NCBI RefSeq assembly: GCF_000420465.1
Contig: NZ_ATUZ01000014.1
Coordinates: 248,001-312,000 of the forward strand
DNA from: Desulfovibrio desulfuricans DSM 642
GTDB taxonomy: Bacteria > Desulfobacterota > Desulfovibrionia > Desulfovibrionales > Desulfovibrionaceae
Length of the DNA: 64,000 bases
Direction: 5' to 3'
Numbering within the stretch: position 1 is the stretch's first letter; the number at the start of each line of letters is the position of its first letter. Shown piece after piece: positions 57,185 through 64,000 of this stretch. Below the pieces are notes generated by a model. It saw only the letters and a program-made list of their open reading frames with translations, made no database searches and was not told the origin of the DNA. A program made the position numbers and the translations under genes.

Positions 57185-57859
57185 TTAGAATCCCTGTTCC
57201 AGCGGCGGCCATACGAGCCAGTCGCCATCGTGCGGCGCACGGGGGCTGTTGCCGGGCTTGAGGTGCACCTGCCGCCCCTGCACGTCTATACGGCCCTGAG
57301 CCAGCCACTGGATTGCCTGAGGATAGATGCGGTGCTCCATCACATGGATGCGGCTCATGAGGTCGTCCTCGCTTTCGCCAGCGTTGACCGGCACAACGGC
57401 CTGAATCAGCACCGGGCCGCTGTCCACCTTTTCTTCCACAAAATGCACGGTGCAGCCGGAAACCTTGACGCCGTAATTGACGGCATCGGCACCGCCGTGC
57501 ACGCCGGGAAAGCTTGGCAGCAGCGCCGGGTGGATGTTGATGACCCTTCCGGCAAATGCCTCAAGGAATACCGGGGTCAGCAGCCGCATATAGCCCGCCA
57601 GCACCACAAGTTCGACCCCGGCTTCGCGCAGTGCTTTAACCATGCGGGCGTCAAAGCTCGCGCGATCGGGAAAGTTTGTGTGATCCAGTACAAGGCAGGG
57701 AATGCCCGCCTTTTCCGCACGGCTCACAACACCCGCACCGGGGCGGTTGCAAACGATCAGGGCAATGTTCACGTCCAGCACGCCCTGGGCGGCCTTGTCG
57801 ATCATGGCCTGAGCGTTTGTGCCGCTGCCGGAGGCCAGTATGGCGATATTCAGGGGCAT
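57185..57859 (-). CDS. purN: Phosphoribosylglycinamide formyltransferase
   Basis: 224 residues. It transfers formyl from 10-formyl-THF to GAR in purine synthesis. Motifs: A-S-G-S-G-T-N near the N-terminus, L-A-G-Y-M-R-L, I-N-I-H-P-A-L-L-P-S-F-P-G with the catalytic His, and V-D-S-G-P-V-L with Asp. Its start is 3 bases after the upstream cobA/hemD stop, so it is the last gene of a three-gene operon. Confidence 0.96.
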   Translation of the reverse strand: MPLNIAILASGSGTNAQAMIDKAAQGVLDVNIALIVCNRPGAGVVSRAEKAGIPCLVLDHTNFPDRASFDARMVKALREAGVELVVLAGYMRLLTPVFLEAFAGRVINIHPALLPSFPGVHGGADAVNYGVKVSGCTVHFVEEKVDSGPVLIQAVVPVNAGESEDDLMSRIHVMEHRIYPQAIQWLAQGRIDVQGRQVHLKPGNSPRAPHDGDWLVWPPLEQGF

Positions 57860-57862
57860 GTC

Positions 57863-59380
57863 TTATCTCGCAAAGTACGTTTTCAGGGCGTCCACCAGTG
57901 CCGGGATGGTGTAATCCATGGGCATGATGTTGCAGGTAAGGCCGTTTTTTTTCAGCGTTTCTGCCGTTACCGGCCCGATGGCGGCCAGCTTCACTTCCGG
58001 GTGCATCTTGAGGATTGCAGCCGGGATAAGGGCGAGGAAGTTCTCCACCGTGGAGGAGGAGCCGAAGGTCACGCAGTTCAGGGTGCCAGCGTTGATGCGT
58101 TCGAGCACTTCGTCCCTTTTGTGCGCGGCGGGCACGGTTTCGTAGGCGGAAATAACGTCCACCACGGCCCCTGCCTTGCGCAGTTCTTCGGGCAGCACTT
58201 CGCGGGCCTTGGCGGCGCGGGGCAGCAAAAAGCGCATGCCTGCCACGTTGCCGTTTTCAAGGGCCAGCAGGCCTTCGAGCACACCCTCGGCCATGTAGCG
58301 CTCGGGAATGAAATCGGGGGTGATGCCGCGTTCGGTCAGGGCATCGGCTGTGGCGGGGCCGATGGCGGCCACCTTGCAGTTGCCGAGCGCGCGGCTGTCC
58401 TTGCCCGCCTTTGCCAGCCGCAGCCAGAAGTGCTTTACGCCATTGACCGAGGTAAAGATAACCCAGCGGTAGCTGGCAAGATTGCCCAGAGCCGCGTCAA
58501 GTTCGGCGTAATCGGCCAGAGGGCTGATTTCAATGGTGGGGCACTGGATGACCTCGGCCCCCAGCGCTGTGAGGCTCTGGGCGAGGCCACTGGCCTGCTC
58601 GCGCGCGCGGGTCACAACAATGCTGCGGCCAAACAGCGGCTTTTTTTCAAACCAGCCAAGGGTGTCGCGCAGGGCGGCAACCTTGCCCACAAGAATGACC
58701 GAAGGGTTGGTGAATTTGGCTTCTACCGCAGCCTGGGGCAGACGGGCCAGGGTATCCACAAGGCTGCGCTGGTAGGGCGTGGTGCCGCGATAGATAAGCG
58801 CCGCCGGGGTGTGCGGGTCCATGCCAGCTTCAAGCAGATTGCGGGCGATGTCGGGCAGGTTTTTCATGCCCATCACAAAGACCAGGGTGGAGGCGCTGGC
58901 GGCAAGGGCCTCCCAGTTGTGCACGGAGCCTGGCTTGTCCGGATTTTCGTGCCCGGTGATGATGGTCACGGAAGAGGCAAAATCCCTGTGAGTCACGGGA
59001 ATGCCCGCATAGGCGGGGGCGGCTATGGTGCTGCTGATGCCGGGCACCTCTTCAAAGGGAATGCCCGCAGCCGCCAGTTCCTCGCCTTCTTCGCCGCCGC
59101 GTCCAAAGATATAGGGGTCGCCGCCTTTCAGGCGGGCCACAACGTTGCCTTCCTTGGCCTTGCTGACCAGGAGGGCGTTGATCTGATCCTGCGGCAGGGC
59201 GTGGTTGCCCGCCACCTTGCCCACATAGATTTTTTCCGCATCGGGGCGGGCGTAAGAGAGCAGACTGTCGTTTGCCAGGGCGTCGTATACCACCACATCG
59301 GCGGCGGCCAGGGCGTCACGCCCCTTGATGGTCAGCAGGCCCGGATCGCCGGGTCCGGCTCCGATGAGAAATACCTTCAT
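57863..59380 (-). CDS. cobA: Uroporphyrinogen-III C-methyltransferase/uroporphyrinogen-III synthase fusion (CobA-HemD)
   Basis: 505 residues from an ATG with GGGGAGG upstream. Residues 1-245 are a SUMT methyltransferase (G-A-G-P-G-D-P-G-L-L-T-I-K-G, R-L-K-G-G-D-P, V-T-H-R). Residues 255-505 are HemD (V-T-R-A-R-E-Q, I-F-T-S-V-N-G-V, G-S-S-S-T-V-E-N). The fusion makes uroporphyrinogen III and methylates it to precorrin-2, the branch to siroheme, cobalamin and the alternative heme pathway of sulfate reducers. The start overlaps the pepA stop (TAATG). Confidence 0.96.
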   Translation of the reverse strand: MKVFLIGAGPGDPGLLTIKGRDALAAADVVVYDALANDSLLSYARPDAEKIYVGKVAGNHALPQDQINALLVSKAKEGNVVARLKGGDPYIFGRGGEEGEELAAAGIPFEEVPGISSTIAAPAYAGIPVTHRDFASSVTIITGHENPDKPGSVHNWEALAASASTLVFVMGMKNLPDIARNLLEAGMDPHTPAALIYRGTTPYQRSLVDTLARLPQAAVEAKFTNPSVILVGKVAALRDTLGWFEKKPLFGRSIVVTRAREQASGLAQSLTALGAEVIQCPTIEISPLADYAELDAALGNLASYRWVIFTSVNGVKHFWLRLAKAGKDSRALGNCKVAAIGPATADALTERGITPDFIPERYMAEGVLEGLLALENGNVAGMRFLLPRAAKAREVLPEELRKAGAVVDVISAYETVPAAHKRDEVLERINAGTLNCVTFGSSSTVENFLALIPAAILKMHPEVKLAAIGPVTAETLKKNGLTCNIMPMDYTIPALVDALKTYFAR

Positions 59381-60882
59381 TATACGCCTCCCCTGGCGAG
59401 ATCGAGCAGCGTACGCGCGCCAAAGGCCGTGGGCCCTGCCGGAGCAAGGGGTGTGGCCTTGGCGGCCCAGTCTACCCCGGCAATGTCCAGATGGGCCCAG
59501 CGCACGCCCTCTTGAATAAAGTGTTGCAAAAAGAGCGCGGCGTTGATGGCCCCGCCTTCGCGCGGGCCCATGTGGCAAATATCGGCCACTTCGCTTTTGA
59601 GCGATTCAACATAGGGCTTCCACAGCGGCAGGGGCCAGTACTCTTCGCCGCAAGCGCCGCCTGCCGCGCGGATGCGCTCGGCAAGGTCGGCATCATCGCT
59701 GAACAGACCCGCAAGCTGGGTCCCCAGCGCAACGGCGCAGGCCCCGGTGAGGGTGGCAATATCAACCACAGCAGCCGGAACCCATGTTTTCTGGGCGTAG
59801 GCCAGTGCATCGCACAGGGCAAGGCGGCCTTCCGCATCGGTATTCTGGATTTCAACAGTGTCGCCATTGGCGGCGCGCACCACATCGCCGGGGCGCATGG
59901 CGCGGCCACCGGGCATGTTTTCGGCGCAGGCCAGCAGGCCCACCACGCGGCGGGGCGCGTCTTCCTGCGCAAGGGCCGCCACAGTGGCCAGCACCGTTGC
60001 GGCGCCGGTCATGTCGGCCTTCATCTGGTGCATGTTGGCGGCGGGCTTGAGGCTGATGCCGCCCGTATCAAAGGTGATGCCCTTGCCCACAAGCACGAGG
60101 GGCTTGTCCTGTTCATGCCCGGCGGGGGCGTGCTCCAGCACGATGAGGCGGGGCGGACGGCCCGAACCCTGGCCCACGGCCATGAGGCAGCCCATGCCTT
60201 CCTTTTCCAGATCGGTTTCGTCCAGCACGGTGCAGGCAAAGCCTTTTTCGCGCGCCAGTTCCTGCGCCTTCTGGGCCAGCATTTCGGGGTAGAGCAGGTT
60301 GGGCGGCGTGGTGGCAAGGTCGCGGGCCAGGCTCACGGCCCAGGCGGCGTTTTCACCCCTGCGGGCGGCGGCGTGGGCGGCGTCCGGCACTTCCTGGCCG
60401 TCAAAGGCCACGGCCAGCCACTGCGGATCGGCGGTTTCGTCCTCATCGGACTTTTTGAGGGCCGTAAAGCGGTACAGGGCAAGCTGGGCGGCGCATACGC
60501 ATTCTTCCACCAGCCGTTCGCGGCCTCCGGGCAGTTTTGCCAGAGCCGGTTCGGGCAGCACTATGGACGTGTAGCCCTGCTTGCGGCACAGTTGCACTGC
60601 GGCGGCAATGGCCTTGCGGATGTCGGCGGTGGAGACCTTTTCCCTCGGGCCAAGGCCCACGGCCAGCACGCGGGGAACGGAAAGGTCGGGATGCCCGTGC
60701 AGAAGGGCCAGTTCGCCCGTCTTGCCCTTGAAGTCGCGCAGGGCAGGGGCTATGACCAGCCAGGGAGCAACCTTGTCCAGTTCAGGAACCTGCTCAAGCA
60801 GGGCTTCGTCCTGGCAGACGGGGGCCAGCAGAACGTCCCCTTTCCATTGTTCCGGTCCGAGATTCTGAAAGCGTATATCCAT
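59380..60882 (-). CDS. pepA: Leucyl aminopeptidase (M17, cytosolic)
   Basis: 500 residues from an ATG with CAGGAG upstream; a 68-residue extension is rejected. C-terminal catalytic domain: V-G-K-G-I-T-F-D-T-G-G-I-S-L-K-P, M-K-A-D-M-T-G-A-A and the family signature N-T-D-A-E-G-R-L (metal-binding Asp/Glu, catalytic Lys and Arg). It removes N-terminal residues from peptides; some homologues also bind DNA. First gene of the pepA-cobA/hemD-purN operon. Confidence 0.96.
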   Translation of the reverse strand: MDIRFQNLGPEQWKGDVLLAPVCQDEALLEQVPELDKVAPWLVIAPALRDFKGKTGELALLHGHPDLSVPRVLAVGLGPREKVSTADIRKAIAAAVQLCRKQGYTSIVLPEPALAKLPGGRERLVEECVCAAQLALYRFTALKKSDEDETADPQWLAVAFDGQEVPDAAHAAARRGENAAWAVSLARDLATTPPNLLYPEMLAQKAQELAREKGFACTVLDETDLEKEGMGCLMAVGQGSGRPPRLIVLEHAPAGHEQDKPLVLVGKGITFDTGGISLKPAANMHQMKADMTGAATVLATVAALAQEDAPRRVVGLLACAENMPGGRAMRPGDVVRAANGDTVEIQNTDAEGRLALCDALAYAQKTWVPAAVVDIATLTGACAVALGTQLAGLFSDDADLAERIRAAGGACGEEYWPLPLWKPYVESLKSEVADICHMGPREGGAINAALFLQHFIQEGVRWAHLDIAGVDWAAKATPLAPAGPTAFGARTLLDLARGGV

Positions 60883-61184
60883 AGAGCTGCGTCTCCTGAA
60901 AGTGCGTTGCGTACAGGCCGCCAGCGCGGTGAAAGATGCGGCGGAAGGCCGCAGGGCGCTTGCGCCGTGTTCCAATTGGTGAATATACTTCGCCGCCGCG
61001 TTTTTGCCAAGGGCGGGCAGCCGCCTGCGCGCGGAATTCCCGGCACGGCGGCAGATGCGGGCATATTCCTTGCAGCTTTTGTTCATATCTGTTGCCAGTT
61101 TGCTGCAACGCTGGTTTTTTCTTTGTTCCGCAGGGCCTTATACGCAGGCGGAGCGTCGTTTTTTTGTCACTCACAGGATCGCTT

Positions 61185-62474
61185 ATGCTGCTTTATATAC
61201 ATGTTCCCTTTTGCTCCACGCGCTGCCGCTACTGCGCTTTTCATTCAAGCCCGCTGGGGCGCGGCGTTGATGCGGCTGCCTCCCCAGCCGTGCGCGACTA
61301 CGTGGATACCCTGTTCCTGGAGCTTGCCCACTGGGGCGATCAGCTTGGCGGCAGCGAGGTGCAGTCTGTCTTTTTTGGCGGGGGGACGCCCAGCCTGCTT
61401 TCGCCGCGCATCATCGGCCTGACCATGGAGCGCATTAACAAGTATTTCAGGCTCGTGCCCAAGGCCGAGGTGACGCTTGAGGCCAATCCGGAATCCCTGC
61501 GCGGCGGGCACCGCGCGGCCCAGTATCTGGATGCGGGCATCAACCGCCTTTCCATCGGCGTGCAGAGTATGGACGAAGGCATGCTGCGCATGCTGGGCCG
61601 TCCGCACAAGGCGCAGGACAGTCTGCACGTGGCCTTTCTGGCGCGGGAGGCGGGCTGCGCCAACATCAACCTTGATCTCATGTGGGGCCTGCCGGGGCAG
61701 AGCGTGCGCCAGTGGCTGCAAACGCTCAAGGATGTCATCCGCATGACTCCCGACCATATTTCCGCCTACGGCCTCACGCTTGAGCCGGGAACCCCGCTGG
61801 AGCTTGATGTGGAAGAAGGCCGCCTGACCCTGCCGCCGGAGCGCGACCAGAACATCATGTTCATGGAAGGCGCTGCCATGCTTGAGCAACACGGCTACCT
61901 GCACTATGAAATTTCCAATTTCGCCCGCATGGGGTTTCAGTGCCGCCACAACATGGGCTACTGGGAGGGGGAAGACTATCTTGGTCTTGGCCCTTCGGCC
62001 ACGTCCACCATCAACAACCGCCGCTGGACAAATCCGTCAAGTCAGGCCGCCTGGAACGCCCGCACCCGCGAGGGGAATCTGGCCCAGACTGTGGAAGAAC
62101 TCACGCCCGAAACGCGCGTGCTCGAGCTTTTGATGCTGCGCCTGCGCACGGCGCGGGGTCTACGCGTAAAAGAGTACCGCGAAATGACCGGGCGCGACTT
62201 TGTGCGCGATCACCAGCGGCTGGTGCAGGCCCTGCACGAAAACGGGCTTATCCGCATCCGGCAGGGCTATATGCGGCTGACCCGTAGTGGTATGCTGGTT
62301 TCCAACTCCATTCTCAGCAACCTGTTTGCCCGCACCCGCGAGGTACTCAAGCAGGCGGCGCTTTCCGGCGGGCTGAAGCCCCAGGCCGTGGAATCTCCCG
62401 AAGGAACAGCAGAGCAGAGTGCGCTGCACGAAGACAGCCCGGAAATCCGCCCGGTACGCTGGCCCAGCGCCTGA
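61185..62474 (+). CDS. hemW: HemW-type radical SAM protein (coproporphyrinogen III oxidase-like)
   Basis: 429 residues from an ATG with AGGA upstream; the frame extends 83 residues upstream without support. Cluster motif C-S-T-R-C-R-Y-C (C-x3-C-x2-C). The sequence C-R-H-N-M-G-Y-W is the heme-binding H-N-x-x-Y-W mark of HemW and is absent from HemN, so heme trafficking is more likely than coproporphyrinogen oxidation. The C-terminal winged part has T-A-R-G-L-R. It diverges from pepA. Confidence 0.9.
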   Translation: MLLYIHVPFCSTRCRYCAFHSSPLGRGVDAAASPAVRDYVDTLFLELAHWGDQLGGSEVQSVFFGGGTPSLLSPRIIGLTMERINKYFRLVPKAEVTLEANPESLRGGHRAAQYLDAGINRLSIGVQSMDEGMLRMLGRPHKAQDSLHVAFLAREAGCANINLDLMWGLPGQSVRQWLQTLKDVIRMTPDHISAYGLTLEPGTPLELDVEEGRLTLPPERDQNIMFMEGAAMLEQHGYLHYEISNFARMGFQCRHNMGYWEGEDYLGLGPSATSTINNRRWTNPSSQAAWNARTREGNLAQTVEELTPETRVLELLMLRLRTARGLRVKEYREMTGRDFVRDHQRLVQALHENGLIRIRQGYMRLTRSGMLVSNSILSNLFARTREVLKQAALSGGLKPQAVESPEGTAEQSALHEDSPEIRPVRWPSA

Positions 62475-62855
62475 TTTGCATTCAGGAGTGAGGCCGCTGT
62501 GCTGGTTTGCGCAAGGCCGGTGTTTACGCGGGGCAAAAATGCCACTAGTATGCGGCAGCCGGTCTTGACGGTACCCCCCTCCGTCTGCTCGGCTGATGCG
62601 AATTGCCCGCGCCCTTGCGCGGCTATGGCTGATCCTTCCCCGCCGCCTGCGGTTACGCGCGGCGCGGGACCAACCGATTTGGGCCTGTTCACGCTATGGC
62701 TCCTTTGCCCCTGCCTGCGTCAGAAAGCCTTTTTATTCCAGTTGAGTACCTATGTGTACACTCCTTTCACAAAAAGGCTTCCATCCCTGGCAGGGAACAA
62801 GATTTCTCACAGCGTCAACAGTCCCTGAGCGTCAACGAGAATACGGAGAGAGGGT
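62475..62855 (+). other. Leader region of the membrane protein gene
   Basis: 381 bases without a convincing gene. A long-loop inverted repeat is at 62725-62780. The frame 62499-62828 is Pro/Cys-rich with no ribosome-binding site, so I do not call it. A purine-rich ribosome-binding site (GGAGAGAGG) directly precedes the next ATG. Confidence 0.4.
62725..62780 (+). repeat. Inverted repeat with long loop in the leader
   Basis: AAGCCTTTTT and AAAAAGGCTT form 10-base perfect arms around a 36-base loop that itself can fold (GAGTAC.../...GTACACTC). It could be a regulatory RNA structure, or an antiterminator-type element, upstream of the membrane protein gene. Confidence 0.45.
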
Positions 62856-63539
62856 ATGCGGCAAAAGGATTTTGTGGTTTTAGGCGTTTGTTTGGCGGCG
62901 TTCGGTTGGCTGGCTTTTGGGCCTGGGGCGCTTGAGGGCTTTATCAGCCTGACTGCCCAGTATCCTTTTGGCATGAGCTTTCTCAAGTTTGCCATTCTGG
63001 CTACCCTTGGCGAATGCATTGCCCTGCGCATTACCGCAGGTGTGTATAACAGGCCTGGTTTTGGCGTTTTGCCCAAGGCGATTATCTGGGGTTTTCTGGG
63101 CATAGGCATCAAGATTGCCTTTACCGTGTACGGCGCGGGCACGTTCAAACTGCTCAACGAAATGGGTCTGCTTTCGGGCGCTCCCACGACCTTTGGTGCC
63201 AAGCTGCTCATGTCTTTTTCCATCAGCGTGCTCATCAACACGTTGTTCGCACCGGTGCTGATGATTACCCACAAGCTCACCGACCTGCATATTGCGGCCA
63301 CCGGCGGCACGCTCAACAGCCTGTGCACCAAGCCTGACGTGGCGGCCCTGTTCCGCACCATCGACTGGAATTCCATGTGGAGCTTTGTGCTCAAGAAGAC
63401 CATTCCGTTCTTCTGGATTCCCGCGCACACCATCACCTTTATGCTGCCCGCCCATTTTCAGGTGGTGTTTGCGGCGGCGCTGGGCATTGCCCTGGGCGTG
63501 ATTCTGGCCTTTGCGGGCCTGCGCGCCAAGAAGGCCTAA
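62856..63539 (+). CDS. Conserved integral membrane protein, unknown function
   Basis: 227 residues with about five or six membrane helices and GGAGAGAGG upstream. Long hydrophobic segments alternate with short loops; the C-terminal part W-S-F-V-L-K-K-T-I-P-F-F-W-I-P-A-H has a Mpv17-like flavour but I do not assert that family. A terminator follows. It lies between hemW and a glycerate kinase on the other strand, and context gives no function. Confidence 0.75.
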   Translation: MRQKDFVVLGVCLAAFGWLAFGPGALEGFISLTAQYPFGMSFLKFAILATLGECIALRITAGVYNRPGFGVLPKAIIWGFLGIGIKIAFTVYGAGTFKLLNEMGLLSGAPTTFGAKLLMSFSISVLINTLFAPVLMITHKLTDLHIAATGGTLNSLCTKPDVAALFRTIDWNSMWSFVLKKTIPFFWIPAHTITFMLPAHFQVVFAAALGIALGVILAFAGLRAKKA

Positions 63540-63586
63540 GCAGAGCAGAAAACCTCGCGGGGTGAACTCCGCAAGATCGAGAACAT

Positions 63587-63625
63587 AAAAAACGGCCACA
63601 CCGCAAAAAGTGTGGCTGTTTTTTT
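63587..63625. terminator. Bidirectional terminator
   Basis: AACGGCCACAC/GTGTGGCTGTT stem (one G-U pair), 8-base loop, A-run before and T-run after. It serves the membrane protein gene (+) and probably the glycerate kinase gene (-). Confidence 0.88.
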
Positions 63626-63663
63626 ATGATGCATACGTCTGGCAGGGGGCGCTGCGAATCTGC

Positions 63664-64000
63664 CTACCTGCCCGCGCGGCATGCGCCAAGGTTCAGGCCC
63701 ATGGAAAGGATGGCGGCTATGTTGCGGGCTGTTCTGCGCAGATTTTCATTGCCCTCGGTAAGCGCCTCGTCAATGGTGCAGGGGCGGTAGAGCACGCTTG
63801 AAACCGCGTCAATGCCGTGGGCAAATACGGCGTCCACATCGGCCCGCAGTGAACCGCCAATGGCTATAACCGGCTTGTTGTAACGCTTTGCCACGCGGGC
63901 AACGCCCACAGGAGTTTTGCCAAAGGCCGTCTGCCCGTCAATGCGGCCCTCGCCGGTAACAACGATATCAGCATCGCGCACATGCGCGTCCAGGCCCACG
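63664..64000 (-). CDS. Glycerate 2-kinase (GarK/GlxK family), C-terminal part
   Basis: Only the last 112 or so codons are in the window; the frame is open to the right edge. The signature V-T-G-E-G-R-I-D-G-Q-T-A-F-G-K-T-P-V-G-V-A of the type I glycerate kinase family is complete, followed by the nucleotide-domain strand P-V-I-A-I-G-G-S. It phosphorylates D-glycerate. The family is about 380 residues, so roughly 270 lie outside. Confidence 0.9.
   Translation of the reverse strand, partial: VGLDAHVRDADIVVTGEGRIDGQTAFGKTPVGVARVAKRYNKPVIAIGGSLRADVDAVFAHGIDAVSSVLYRPCTIDEALTEGNENLRRTARNIAAILSMGLNLGACRAGR

Noticed and set aside
62499-62828. 109-codon frame before the membrane protein gene
   Set aside because: Pro/Cys/Arg-rich, no ribosome-binding site, and it covers the inverted repeat; probably non-coding leader.

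Overview
The window looks like chromosomal DNA of a Desulfovibrionaceae member (Desulfovibrio desulfuricans-like sulfate reducer). The grounds are a GC-rich genome with AT-rich intergenic pockets, the dnaA-dnaN-gyrB-gyrA block, a Tat-exported MfrABE-type fumarate reductase, a CobA-HemD fusion, a sulfolactate-lyase-like operon whose sulfite product would suit a sulfite respirer, and many sigma-54 regulators. This is inference from gene content; no rRNA or species marker is present. I saw no tRNA, rRNA, CRISPR array, prophage or intact insertion sequence.

1-9 kb: replication block on the minus strand. dnaA, dnaN, gyrB, gyrA and a TPR lipoprotein run leftwards from a candidate oriC (8616-8974) that carries DnaA boxes and an AT-rich stretch. 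9-12.6 kb: an M23 murein peptidase, a small unknown protein and a sigma-54 activator whose receiver domain has lost its phosphoacceptor.

12.6-21 kb: a seven-gene minus-strand operon (SuyA/SuyB-like lyase, TctC-TctA-TctB transporter, mandelate-racemase-like enzyme, RraA-like enzyme). It is preceded by a near-perfect sigma-54 promoter and divergent from a GAF-AAA+-Fis activator. The most economical reading is uptake and desulfonation of sulfolactate or a related hydroxysulfonate, feeding sulfite to respiration; altronate-type dehydration is the alternative.

21-34.5 kb: plus-strand housekeeping genes (ppiD, glmS, coaX, eno, folD, a DUF805 protein), then a four-gene surface-sugar cluster: a KdnB-like Kdo 8-oxidase, a PLP aminotransferase, a fused NeuA-like/PseG-like protein and an SpsF-like cytidylyltransferase. 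This suggests an 8-amino-Kdo or related acidic amino sugar. 34.5-46 kb: cardiolipin synthase, UspA, a 1633-residue hybrid kinase-like protein with degenerate phosphotransfer sites, a TPR membrane protein, an MFS/MarR divergent pair and serine dehydratase.

46-64 kb: HdeA-like periplasmic protein, MutY with an intact Nudix box, PpiB, DinB, YceI, a SnoaL-like secreted protein, cysteine synthase, CheV, the periplasmic-type methylmenaquinol:fumarate reductase mfrABE, a pepA-cobA/hemD-purN operon, HemW, a membrane protein and the 3' end of a glycerate kinase gene.

Most real genes have clear Shine-Dalgarno sequences, which were used to move several starts downstream of the longest reading frame.
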